In this document: one piece after another, positions 16,601 through 23,754 of the stretch
How the letters are laid out: each line of letters opens with the position of its first letter
Numbering within the stretch: the first letter of the stretch is position 1
Source of the DNA: an uncultured Porphyromonadaceae bacterium
Lineage (GTDB): Bacteria > Bacteroidota > Bacteroidia > Bacteroidales > Muribaculaceae
DNA length: 36,217 nucleotides
NCBI GenBank assembly: GCA_902461565.1
Contig: CABPYL010000031.1
Location: forward strand, 1 to 36,217
Direction of reading: 5' to 3'
Notes under the pieces: generated by a model
The model's input: only the letters and a program-made list of their open reading frames with translations
Told to the model about the DNA's origin: nothing
Databases searched by the model: none
Made by a program: the position numbers and the translations under genes

Positions 16601-17487
16601 GCGCCTTCGACTGCTTCGAGAACATCAAGCGCGAGGACCTTTGTGCCGAAATGGGCAAGAAAGGCGAGACTATCTCCGAGCTGCTGCTGCGCTACGGCCA
16701 GCTGCGCCAGCAGGAAGCGCGCGAATCGCAAAACTCACTCTTCGGATTCGACGATACGGAGATTTTAGAGTCGGCGCGCCCGCGCATTCCGTCCATGCCG
16801 CTGTGGGACAACCTCACACGCCTCAACCGCGAACGCGATCTTGTTGGAATGTACCTGTCCGCACATCCTCTGGACCCCTACTGGCTCGAAGTTACCTACG
16901 GGGTGAACTGCACCGCAGCCGAGAAAAACGAAATAGAAACCCCCATGCCGCAGCCGATAACCTTCGCCGGCATGGTAATGAACGTCGAGGAACGCAAGAC
17001 CATGAACGAAAGTATTATGACTATCGTTAAAATAGAGGACTTCACCGGCGTTACCGAAATCACGCTTTTCGAAAAGCAGAAAGCCGAGTACGCCAAGCTG
17101 TGTATACCCGGCGTGGCAGTGTGCGTAACAGGAAACTACCGCGCCCGCACAAACCGCGCCACCGGTGTTACCACCGTACGTTTCGGCGTTGACAACATCC
17201 GGCCTCTCGACGGACTCAAAGGCAATCTGCTGGGCGACATCGACATTACGATAACCCCCGACCAGGCCCCAAGCCTCGAGTCCCTGCTCACCGAGGAAGT
17301 TACAGCTTGCAAGAACAAGCCGTCCGCGGCCAAGGAAGCTGGTGTGAACATTGTGCTGTTCTCGCCCGAACACAGCCGCAAACTGATGTTCGCATCGTCG
17401 CTGCACATTCCGCTCTCGCGTCGTTTCATAGAAAGCCTCGAGGGGATGGGATTCGACTTCTCGATAGAAAGAAAACAGATAAGTTAA
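13651..17487 (+). CDS. dnaE: DNA polymerase III alpha subunit
   Basis: Catalytic subunit of the replicative polymerase, 1278 residues, longer than the roughly 1160 of E. coli. The N-terminal PHP domain begins HLHVHS (6-11) with TDHG near 40. Residues about 53-98 form an alanine- and lysine-rich, probably helical insertion before the next PHP strand (IIPILGCEMYVAKGD). The palm has GPGRGSAAGS and the catalytic aspartates D496 and D498 in PDIDVDF. Further on come the fingers, a helix-hairpin-helix-like region (FGLNAIKGVGGDVV) and an OB fold around PITFAGMVMNVEERKTMNES. It is the first gene of a plus-strand unit with trxA 19 bases downstream. Confidence 0.96.
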   Translation: MSQFVHLHVHSQYSVLDGLSSISGLIKKAVADGMPAIALTDHGNMFGCKAFFNDVKKHNGKVKDNVKAAKEALAQAKAAGDTEAAEKARADMEAAAAKRIIPILGCEMYVAKGDLHDKNDTKDKGAHLVVLAKNERGYKNLIKLVSKAWTEGYYFHPRTDKQELAKHHEGLIICSACLGGEIPRLLRNGDFEGADKAVAWWKETFGDDYYIELQRHKATVPRANHETYQIQKSIEPQLIELARKYNIKIIATNDVHFVDESDAEAHDRLICLSTNHLVNDENRMLYSKQEWFKTTAEMEAVFSDFPEAITNTLEIASKIEEYDIDHAPIMPNFAIPTDFGTEEEYRSRITEQELFDEFTRDENGNVVLSEDDAKAKIKKLGGYEKLYRIKFEADYLKKITYEGAARRYGTPLTKDIDDRIRFELHIMKTMGFPGYFLIVEDFIRMGRQMGVSIGPGRGSAAGSVVAYCLGITQIDPLKYDLLFERFLNPDRISLPDIDVDFDDDGRETVLNYVTERYGAPNVAHIITYGTMAAKSAIKDVARVMNLPIATSNRLTRLIPRHMPPDPKKPEKELKPTVSNCINFLPEFKQEMSADPSVNELMNFADKLEGTVRNVGVHACGVIICRDDVSDWVPVSTAADKNGDKILVTQYEGRVIEDTGLIKMDFLGLKTLSIIRDAVENIRRSQNVEVDIDNIPIDDKETYDLYSRGATVGTFQFESPGMQRYLRQLHPTVFEDLIAMNALYRPGPMENIPEFIARKRGDSKIEYDIPEMEMYLKDTYGITVYQEQVMLLSRQLAGFTRGESDTLRKAMGKKLIEKMNHLKGKFIAGGTERGHKQEVLEKIWKEWEKFASYAFNKSHATCYSWVAYQTAYLKAHYPAEFMAAVLSRNLDDITKLSFYMDECRAMGLQVKGPDINESYANFSVSEPGVVRFGLNAIKGVGGDVVRSIVETRQAGGKFKDIFDFVERVPSSTINRRVFDNLNLAGAFDCFENIKREDLCAEMGKKGETISELLLRYGQLRQQEARESQNSLFGFDDTEILESARPRIPSMPLWDNLTRLNRERDLVGMYLSAHPLDPYWLEVTYGVNCTAAEKNEIETPMPQPITFAGMVMNVEERKTMNESIMTIVKIEDFTGVTEITLFEKQKAEYAKLCIPGVAVCVTGNYRARTNRATGVTTVRFGVDNIRPLDGLKGNLLGDIDITITPDQAPSLESLLTEEVTACKNKPSAAKEAGVNIVLFSPEHSRKLMFASSLHIPLSRRFIESLEGMGFDFSIERKQIS

Positions 17488-17506
17488 CATATAAAACATT
17501 ACAACC

Positions 17507-17824
17507 ATGACATTTACCGACGAAAACATCAAAGAGATTATCGCAAGCGGCAAACCCGTAGTAATCGACTTCTGGGCCACCTGGTGCGGTCCCTGCAAGG
17601 CAATGGCACCCTTAGTGGAGCAGATTGCCGAGGAATACGCCGACCGCGTCGTTATCGGCAAATACAACCTCGACGAGGAGAATGATTTCGCCGTTGAATG
17701 CGGTATCCGCAGCCTTCCCACCATCCTTTTCTTCAAAAACGGCCAGAAAACCGACCTGCGTCTGGTAGGCGGCCAGAAAGCCGAAGCTATCCGCGAAAAA
17801 GTTGAAGCGCTTCTGGCGCTCTGA
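17507..17824 (+). CDS. trxA: Thioredoxin
   Basis: A 105-residue cytoplasmic thioredoxin, a general protein disulfide reductant. The active site is WCGPC (26-30) within VIDFWATWCGPCK, the cis-proline is P71 in SLPT, and the family's FFKNGQ and final VEALL helix are present. There is no signal peptide. It lies 19 bases after dnaE and nine before nnr, so it is probably read from the dnaE promoter. Confidence 0.95.
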   Translation: MTFTDENIKEIIASGKPVVIDFWATWCGPCKAMAPLVEQIAEEYADRVVIGKYNLDEENDFAVECGIRSLPTILFFKNGQKTDLRLVGGQKAEAIREKVEALLAL

Positions 17825-17833
17825 TACTGCTGT

Positions 17834-19450
17834 ATGAAAAATATCTACACCCCGGCAGACATTGCCCGTATCACCGAAGCCACAATAGGCAACCTCGATG
17901 AAATCCTCGGTCTTGAAGGACGCCAGCGCGAGGCGGCTATGGCGCGGCGTGCGGCTTTTGTTGACGATGTTGGCCGAGCCGTCGCCAGCGAGGTAATGGC
18001 ATTGCGTGCCGGCAGCGATGCGGAGGTGCTGATATTTGCCGGAGACGGTATCTGCGGTGCCTACGCCCTTGCCGCAGCCCAGGTGCTGTCCGCCGAGGGA
18101 TGCCAGGCCAAGGTTACGCTGTTCAATATCGGCGGCAACCTCCTTACAGCCGATACCGTCGCCGCCCGCGACAGATACATCGCTGCCTGTGGCGACAGCT
18201 GCCTCAACGAGGTGGTGAACCCGGGCAGCGACTTCACAATGCCGCACATGAATTCCCGCACCTTCGTGGTAGATGGTATTTTTGGCAGCGAGTACGGCAG
18301 GCCGCTGCGCGGCGGATACCAGGCAGTGGCTCGCTACATCAACGAACACAACGCGCGTGTGGTGGCCATAGACGTTCCGTCGGGCATGAGCACCGACCTC
18401 GCCGTTGGCATGGTGAACCGCAACATCATCCACGCCGAGCTTACACTCACCCTCGTGGGTCCGACGCTGTCGTTCTTCATGCCCGAGAATGCCGAACTGG
18501 TGGGCAAATGGAAAACCCTACCGGTGGCCTTCGACGAGGAAGCGATGATGAACACCGAATGCTCCTGCCGCCTTGTCGACACCCCGGCCATACGCAACGC
18601 TTTGCCGAAACGCTCGCGGGTAATGTCGAAGGCCGACCTTGGCGACGCGCTGATTTTCGCCGGCTCGTACGGCATGCTCGGGGCCGCCGTACTCGCAACC
18701 CGCGCAGCCACCCGCAGCGGATGCGGCAAAGTTACCTGCCATGCGCCCCGTTGCGGCTTCTACGTGCTACAGACATCCGTTCCATCGGCCATGTTCGCGA
18801 CCGACGGCTCCGACTACGACATCCGCTATTTCGAGGACGAGCACGACGCCGCCGGGGTTGCCATAGGCCCTGGTATTGGTCGTTCCGAAGGTACCTCCAA
18901 CGGCCTCGACACATATCTGAAAGATTGCTTCGCATCGCAGAAACCCCTTGTGCTCGATGCCGACGCCCTCAACATCATCGCCGAGCGCCCCTATCTGCTC
19001 GATTTCATTCCCGTGCGTTCGGTGATAACGCCGCACGCCGGAGAATTCGACCGCCTTTTCGGCCAGCAGGCATCGCACAGCACACGCACCCTCATGGCCA
19101 TAGAGATGGCCAAACGGTACAGCATCGCCATTGTCCTTAAAGGACCGTGGACATTCACAATCTGGGTGGACGGTTCCATTTTCGTAAACTCCTCCGGCAC
19201 CGAAGCCCTTGCAACCGCAGGCTCCGGCGACGTGCTCACTGGTCTTCTTGCCGGCCTGATCGCCCAGAAGATGGCTCCCGAGGTGGCCGCTGTGGCCGCC
19301 GTATACATCCACGGCATCGCAGGCCGCATCGCCGCCAGACAGTGCGGTATCGCAGGCACCACCGCCGAGGACGTGGCCGACGCCATAGGTCCGGCTATCG
19401 ACTCTATCCTTAACAGCAAACCCGACGCTCATAGAAACAAAGGCTTATGA
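17834..19450 (+). CDS. nnr: Bifunctional NAD(P)H-hydrate repair enzyme
   Basis: Repairs hydrated NADH and NADPH: an N-terminal epimerase (YjeF_N) interconverts R and S forms, and a C-terminal ADP-dependent dehydratase (YjeF_C) restores the cofactor. The 538 residues show the dehydratase clearly: GSYGMLGAAVLATRAATRSG, AIGPGIG, VLDADALNII, ITPHAGEF, VLKGP and the catalytic ATAGSGDVLTGLLAG. The epimerase half keeps the aspartate regions (VVDGIFGSEYGRPLRG and VVAIDVPSGMSTD). Where the family normally has GxGNNGGDG it reads FAGDGICGAYAL, so that half may be altered or inactive. The stop overlaps the next start by four bases. Confidence 0.9.
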   Translation: MKNIYTPADIARITEATIGNLDEILGLEGRQREAAMARRAAFVDDVGRAVASEVMALRAGSDAEVLIFAGDGICGAYALAAAQVLSAEGCQAKVTLFNIGGNLLTADTVAARDRYIAACGDSCLNEVVNPGSDFTMPHMNSRTFVVDGIFGSEYGRPLRGGYQAVARYINEHNARVVAIDVPSGMSTDLAVGMVNRNIIHAELTLTLVGPTLSFFMPENAELVGKWKTLPVAFDEEAMMNTECSCRLVDTPAIRNALPKRSRVMSKADLGDALIFAGSYGMLGAAVLATRAATRSGCGKVTCHAPRCGFYVLQTSVPSAMFATDGSDYDIRYFEDEHDAAGVAIGPGIGRSEGTSNGLDTYLKDCFASQKPLVLDADALNIIAERPYLLDFIPVRSVITPHAGEFDRLFGQQASHSTRTLMAIEMAKRYSIAIVLKGPWTFTIWVDGSIFVNSSGTEALATAGSGDVLTGLLAGLIAQKMAPEVAAVAAVYIHGIAGRIAARQCGIAGTTAEDVADAIGPAIDSILNSKPDAHRNKGL

Positions 19451-20532
19451 AAATCCAACGAATACTCGCTGCCGCCGCTATAGCTTCCCTCGCCCTGGGA
19501 GCCGCCGCGCAGGCATCGCACAAAATCACTGCCGGCAAAGCCAACGAATACGGCCTTGCGTACACCCTGCCGAGCACGGTGCTCGACCTCTACATCGAAG
19601 CGGAACTCACGAACGAGCAGCCCGGCGACTTCCACAACTATGCCGGACGCTACTTAGGTACCGACAACGCTATCCACGAGCCGTCGCGCAGCGCAAAGGT
19701 AAAAAGTGTAACGATTGTGCCCCGCGGTATAGCTTCGGACGCCGACCGCCATCTTGCGGAATTCAAACCGGGCTCATCGGCCTTCATAAACCTGACGCCG
19801 GACAATCTGCCTCTGGCTATCAACACCGACGAAGTTTATAATGCCCTCGTGCCGCAAATACCTGTTGCACAACCCGCACAGCCATCACCGCTCGAAGGCA
19901 ATGCGGCGCGTGAGGCAGTTACTGCCGATATGGCGCGCAGTTCGTCGCTGCCCAAGAAGGCCGAACTGGCTGCACAGCGCATTTTCGAGATTCGCGAGAC
20001 ACGCAGCGACCTGCTGAGCGGCAATGCCGACAATCCGCCCGCCGACGGAGCAGCCATGAAGCTCGTGCTTGATAACCTCGCCGCACAGGAAGCGGCCCTC
20101 ACTGCAATGTTCCAGGGTGTCCGCACCACAGGCACCGTTGTAAAGAAAGTTTCGCTTGAGCCTGACAGTGCCGAATCTGTCATCGTTGCACGCCTTTCGG
20201 CTGTAGACGGCATAATCGACGCCGACAACCTTGCCGGTGCACCTATCACAGCCGAGATAGAGCTGTTGGAGGAAGGCTCGCTGCCGGTAGATGAGAAAGG
20301 AACAGAAAAATCGTACCCCAAAGGCGGTGTGGCATACACCATTCCAGGCACAGCGCGGATAACAGTCTATTACGCCGGAAACAAAGTGGCACAGACCACC
20401 CTTCCCGTAGCGCAGTACGGTGTTGTTTTCGGTCTGGATCCCAAACTGTTCACCGACAAGACACAGCCCTACAAGGCAATCTTCGACCCGGCGACAGGCG
20501 CCGTTACCACACTCGCACCCATAGAGAAATGA
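19447..20532 (+). CDS. DUF4831 family secreted protein
   Basis: A 361-residue protein with a signal peptide (MKIQRILAAAAIASLALGAA, cleavage after AQA) and the pattern of DUF4831: YGLAYTLPSTVLDLYIEAEL near the mature N-terminus and DFHNYAGRYLGTDNAI after it. The middle has an alanine-rich helical stretch containing the family's FEIRETRSDLLSGNAD, and the C-terminal half is beta-rich. The function is unknown; export to the periplasm is inferred from the signal. It overlaps both neighbours by four bases (ATGA at 19447 and at 20529). The family assignment is from memory of its consensus. Confidence 0.75.
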   Translation: MKIQRILAAAAIASLALGAAAQASHKITAGKANEYGLAYTLPSTVLDLYIEAELTNEQPGDFHNYAGRYLGTDNAIHEPSRSAKVKSVTIVPRGIASDADRHLAEFKPGSSAFINLTPDNLPLAINTDEVYNALVPQIPVAQPAQPSPLEGNAAREAVTADMARSSSLPKKAELAAQRIFEIRETRSDLLSGNADNPPADGAAMKLVLDNLAAQEAALTAMFQGVRTTGTVVKKVSLEPDSAESVIVARLSAVDGIIDADNLAGAPITAEIELLEEGSLPVDEKGTEKSYPKGGVAYTIPGTARITVYYAGNKVAQTTLPVAQYGVVFGLDPKLFTDKTQPYKAIFDPATGAVTTLAPIEK

Positions 20533-21197
20533 TTCCCAAGATTATCAACTACATCTGGCTGGGCGGCAACCCACTGCCTGCCGAGTTTGAAAAATACCTT
20601 GAAGAATGGCGCAGACGTCTGCCCGACTACGAAATAAAACGATGGGACGAAAGTAACTTCGACATCAACGAATACACATATGCCCGCGAGGCCTACGACA
20701 TGGGCCAATATGTTTTCACAGGCGACGTAGCCAAATTCCATATTCTATATCACTACGGAGGAATATATCTCGATACCGACATCGAGGTGCTCAAATCCTT
20801 CGATCCCTTCCTGCATCACAAATCGTTCATCGGCTACGAAACCGATGCTATCGGCACAGGTGTTATCGGCGCCGAGGCAGGCTCGCCGTGGCTCAAGGCA
20901 TTCCTCGACAATTACAGGCAACGGCACTTCATAAGCTGGTGGGGCCATCCCACACGCACACCACAGCCGTCGGTGCTGTCGCGTGTAGTCATGCCCTCTG
21001 TTCCTGAGGAAGAACGGCCCGTAATCTATCCCATAGACTACTTCTGCGCCAAGGACTGGCGCGACGGCAGCATCAAAACAACCGACAACACCGTCAGCAT
21101 CCACCACTATGCCAACACGTGGAAACGGACACGCAAAAGCCTCCTGCAGAAAGCAGGAATATTGCTTAAAGGCATCGGAACACGATACTTCAGATAG
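20529..21197 (+). CDS. GT32-type glycosyltransferase
   Basis: A 222-residue glycosyltransferase of the 'DXD sugar-binding' (Gly_transf_sug, GT32-like) kind. It starts MIPKIINYIWLGGNPLP, has GDVAKFHILYHYGGIYLDTD with the metal-binding DTD at 82-84, and ends with a basic tail. The histidine pair in SIHHYANTW fits the family's C-terminal site. These enzymes usually add a hexose in surface-polysaccharide or lipid-linked glycan assembly; donor and acceptor are not evident. It is the last gene of the dnaE-led unit. Confidence 0.85.
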   Translation: MIPKIINYIWLGGNPLPAEFEKYLEEWRRRLPDYEIKRWDESNFDINEYTYAREAYDMGQYVFTGDVAKFHILYHYGGIYLDTDIEVLKSFDPFLHHKSFIGYETDAIGTGVIGAEAGSPWLKAFLDNYRQRHFISWWGHPTRTPQPSVLSRVVMPSVPEEERPVIYPIDYFCAKDWRDGSIKTTDNTVSIHHYANTWKRTRKSLLQKAGILLKGIGTRYFR

Positions 21198-21244
21198 GAT
21201 TGTTGGCTTTTGCGTAGGAATATTTGTTCCATTTACCCACAACC

Positions 21245-21276
21245 GTTGCACATCAACCGATTTTTGTATTACTTTG
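21245..21276 (+). promoter_or_regulatory. Promoter-like sequence after the GT32 gene
   Basis: GTTG (21245-21248), 20 bases, TTACTTTG (21269-21276): near-consensus, with one mismatch in each box, and no protein gene follows on this strand. Confidence 0.35.
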
Positions 21277-21281
21277 CAATA

Positions 21282-21355
21282 CAGACATCAGTCAACTCTT
21301 TAATAGACAACAAAGTTCAGGAATTACGACCGACCGTGAGGCCGGTCTTTTTCTT
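21282..21355 (+). ncRNA. Candidate small RNA
   Basis: About 75 bases between a near-consensus promoter and an intrinsic terminator, with no open reading frame of note. It could equally be the 3' end of the GT32 transcript. I do not recognise a known RNA family. Confidence 0.3.
21328..21355 (+). terminator. Terminator of the dnaE-led unit
   Basis: GACCG and CGGTC form the stem base, CC/GG continue after one mismatch, and TTTTTCTTT follows. Confidence 0.75.
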
Positions 21356-21405
21356 TATCCATACAATTCCAACGACCCGTTGCCCATTGCAGATTTCCGG
21401 CCACG

Positions 21406-21434
21406 AAAAAAAGCCTCCCGGCGGGGAGGCTTTT
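21406..21434. terminator. Bidirectional terminator, end of the inositol-lipid locus
   Basis: GCCTCCC (21413-21419) and GGGAGGC (21424-21430) with a four-base loop, flanked by an A-run and a T-run. It lies 22 bases after the synthase stop on the minus strand. Confidence 0.9.
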
Positions 21435-21456
21435 ATGGTTATGGGAAGGTTGCTTA

Positions 21457-22794
21457 TCAGTCGATGAGTTCGTCGGCCTTGTAGCCGCCCATTTCGCGGA
21501 TAGCGTTCTTGAGCATGACGTACTGCTGGAAGAGGTGGTTGACAGGCACCTCGTTCTTTGTGTAGTCGTGCATCGGGCTCTTGAGGAAGAAGCTGAGGAA
21601 GCGCTGGATGCCGTAACGGCCGGCGCGGGCAGCGAGGTCGCTCAGGAGCACGAGGTCGAGACAGAGAGGAGCTGCGAGGATGGAGTCGCGGCAGAGGAAG
21701 TTGATCTTGATCTGCATGGGATAGCCCATCCAGCCGAAGATGTCGATGTTATCCCAGCCTTCCTTGTTGTCGTTGCGCGGGGGATAGTAGTTGATACGTA
21801 CTTTGTGGTAGTATCCGTTGTGGTCGTTGCCTTCGCCGCCGCAGTTAACGCCGTAGAGGTCGGGCTGCTCCTCGGGAACGAGGATAGATTCCAGAGTGGA
21901 CAGTTTGGAAACTTCTTTTGTACGGAAGTTTGCGGGTTCATCAAGCACGAGACCGTCGCGGTTACCGAGGATGTTGGTAGAGAACCAGCCGTTGAGGCCG
22001 AGGCAACGTGTGCCGATGATGGGAGCGAAACCGGATTTTACCAGAGTCTGGCCGGTCTTGAAGTCCTTGCCGGCGATAGGCATCTTGGTCTTTTCGGCGA
22101 GTTCCCACATTGCGGGGATATCGACGGTGGTGTTGGGAGCGCCCATAATGAAGGGAGCGCCTTCTGTAAGTGCTGCGTAAGCGTAGCACATGGAGGGTGC
22201 GATATGCTCCTTGTCGTCGTTCTTCATTGCCTGCTCGAGAGCGGCGAGAGTGTAGTGTACGTTTTCATCAACGGGAACGTAAACTTCTGTCGATGCAGCC
22301 CAGAGCACAACAACGCGGTCGCAGTTGTTGTCAGTTTTGAACTTGCGGATATCCTCGCGGAGCTGCTCTACGAGTTCCCAACGGGTACCCTGCTTAACGT
22401 TCTCGCCGTCGAGACGCTTTGCGTAGTTGTGGTCGAAAGCAGCTTTCAGAGGAACGATTTTCTCGAGTTCGTCCTTAACGGGAAGGATATCTTTTTCCTT
22501 GAGAACCTCGGCGTGCATTGCCGACTGGAAAGCGTTTGCGGGATAAACGTCCCATGCACCGAATACGATGTCGTTGAGGTCGGCAATGGGAACGATGTCT
22601 TTGTAGTGGAGATATTTTTTGTCGGCACCTTCACCTACGCGCATTTTGTCGTACTGAGTCATGGAGCCGACGGGTTTTGCAAGACCTTTGCGTGTCATGA
22701 GAACGCCAGTCATAAATGTGGTGGAAACAGCTCCGAGGCCAACCACCATAACGCCCAGCTTACCATTAGCGGGCTTTACTTTACATTCGCTCAT
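21457..22794 (-). CDS. ino1: myo-Inositol-1-phosphate synthase
   Basis: Makes inositol phosphate from glucose 6-phosphate with bound NAD, the entry step for inositol lipids. The 445-residue protein has an NAD-binding start (GVMVVGLGAVSTTFMTGV), the conserved VVVLWAASTE, the substrate-binding PNTTVDIPAMWELAE and AGKDFKTGQT, followed by GWFSTNILGNRDG. The NCGGEGNDHNGYYHKV stretch and CRDSILAAPLCLDLV complete the catalytic domain. In Bacteroides thetaiotaomicron the corresponding enzyme supplies inositol for phosphatidylinositol and inositol-phosphoryl-ceramide (known). Here it is the last gene of the lipid locus, with its own probable promoter and a structured leader. Confidence 0.93.
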   Translation of the reverse strand: MSECKVKPANGKLGVMVVGLGAVSTTFMTGVLMTRKGLAKPVGSMTQYDKMRVGEGADKKYLHYKDIVPIADLNDIVFGAWDVYPANAFQSAMHAEVLKEKDILPVKDELEKIVPLKAAFDHNYAKRLDGENVKQGTRWELVEQLREDIRKFKTDNNCDRVVVLWAASTEVYVPVDENVHYTLAALEQAMKNDDKEHIAPSMCYAYAALTEGAPFIMGAPNTTVDIPAMWELAEKTKMPIAGKDFKTGQTLVKSGFAPIIGTRCLGLNGWFSTNILGNRDGLVLDEPANFRTKEVSKLSTLESILVPEEQPDLYGVNCGGEGNDHNGYYHKVRINYYPPRNDNKEGWDNIDIFGWMGYPMQIKINFLCRDSILAAPLCLDLVLLSDLAARAGRYGIQRFLSFFLKSPMHDYTKNEVPVNHLFQQYVMLKNAIREMGGYKADELID

Positions 22795-22853
22795 TTGGAT
22801 AGATTTAAACGATTGATTATTATTGATTTTCTAAAATTTCTAATTATGTTGTA

Positions 22854-22882
22854 CGCCGCTGAAACGGCGGGGCCTCTCAGCG
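22854..22882 (-). promoter_or_regulatory. Leader hairpins upstream of the inositol-phosphate synthase
   Basis: CGCCG (22854-22858) pairs with CGGCG (22865-22869). CGCTGA (22857-22862) can instead pair with TCAGCG (22877-22882). The two folds exclude each other, as in the mdh leader. Role unknown. Confidence 0.35.
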
Positions 22883-22900
22883 AAGCCTCTTTTGACGCCC

Positions 22901-22908
22901 CAAAAGTA
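22901..22908 (-). promoter_or_regulatory. -7 promoter box for the inositol-phosphate synthase
   Basis: TACTTTTG on the minus strand fits TAnnTTTG; no exact -33 TTTG. The leader would be about 100 bases. The surrounding 22795-23043 is AT-rich and holds no gene. Confidence 0.5.
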
Positions 22909-23043
22909 GTAATAGTTTTTATATTCTAAAAATATTCATACTACAATTTTAGTGAACTATTGTTAACCTAACCTAAATAATTGCCAATATTGTTTCTGTG
23001 TGTTAATATTACAACGTGTTAGATTTTATTATGCTAATATTTA

Positions 23044-23754
23044 TTAATATAGCTTCTGCAATTCCTTCAGGTTATGAATCTTCAGTCCGGGCGCTTCTTT
23101 TACCTCATCGAAGAACCAGGGACGTCCGGTTATCCAGGCTGTTGCACATCCCAGAGACCGTGCCGGCATGATATCTTTGCCTACGCTGTCGCCAACAACC
23201 AACACTTCGTCCGGTTCGAGCCCGAGTGCATCGACGCCAAGTTTGAAAATTGCCGGATCGGGCTTGCGCACACCCACTACAGCACTCTCCACCACCGTCC
23301 GGAAATAACGTTCGAGATCATATTCTCGCAGCACGGCGCCGATGTTGCCGTAGAAATTGCTTACGAGCGCCATAGGATAGCGGTCATACAGATAGTCGAG
23401 GGTAGGACGGGCGGCTTCCACACATGCGCGCGCGCGTTCATCAGTATATATGGCGATGCGGCGTGCGAAGTCGGGAATGTCGGATGGGCTTATGGGCGCA
23501 CAAAGGCGCACAAGTTCCTCCAATTCCAGCCTCGCCTTAATCTCCATCATGTCGCGGAAGTTGTGTTCGGGAAAGATATGGCGCACACGGGCCAGCTCGC
23601 GCTCGGCGAACACATAGCCCTTGCAGAACAGGTCGAGCGGCAATTCGGGTATCGGCAGCGTGGCGTATGCCTCGCGGATAACTACCGCCCAATGGTCGCC
23701 GGCGTTGTCGATAGTGCCGCCGTAGTCGAAAATTATGCCTTTAACGGGTTTCAT
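23044..23754 (-). CDS. HAD-superfamily hydrolase
   Basis: A 236-residue HAD-fold hydrolase. Motif I is FDYGGTID (nucleophile D10), motif II serine in LVSNF, motif III lysine in VRKPDPAIF, motif IV in VVGDSVGKD, with a helical cap at about 17-110. The second motif I aspartate, the usual acid/base of phosphatases, is glycine (DxG instead of DxD), so activity could be atypical. Its position between a CDP-alcohol enzyme and inositol-phosphate synthase suggests it might dephosphorylate inositol phosphate or a lipid phosphate (inference). It overlaps the upstream gene by 14 bases. Confidence 0.85.
   Translation of the reverse strand: MKPVKGIIFDYGGTIDNAGDHWAVVIREAYATLPIPELPLDLFCKGYVFAERELARVRHIFPEHNFRDMMEIKARLELEELVRLCAPISPSDIPDFARRIAIYTDERARACVEAARPTLDYLYDRYPMALVSNFYGNIGAVLREYDLERYFRTVVESAVVGVRKPDPAIFKLGVDALGLEPDEVLVVGDSVGKDIMPARSLGCATAWITGRPWFFDEVKEAPGLKIHNLKELQKLY

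Noticed and set aside
14599..16731. Long open frame of about 710 codons on the minus strand
   Set aside because: It lies wholly within dnaE, has low-complexity composition typical of antisense frames, and matches no family I know.
21535..22929. Long plus-strand frame opposite the inositol-phosphate synthase
   Set aside because: Valine-rich antisense shadow; the minus-strand gene has all family motifs.
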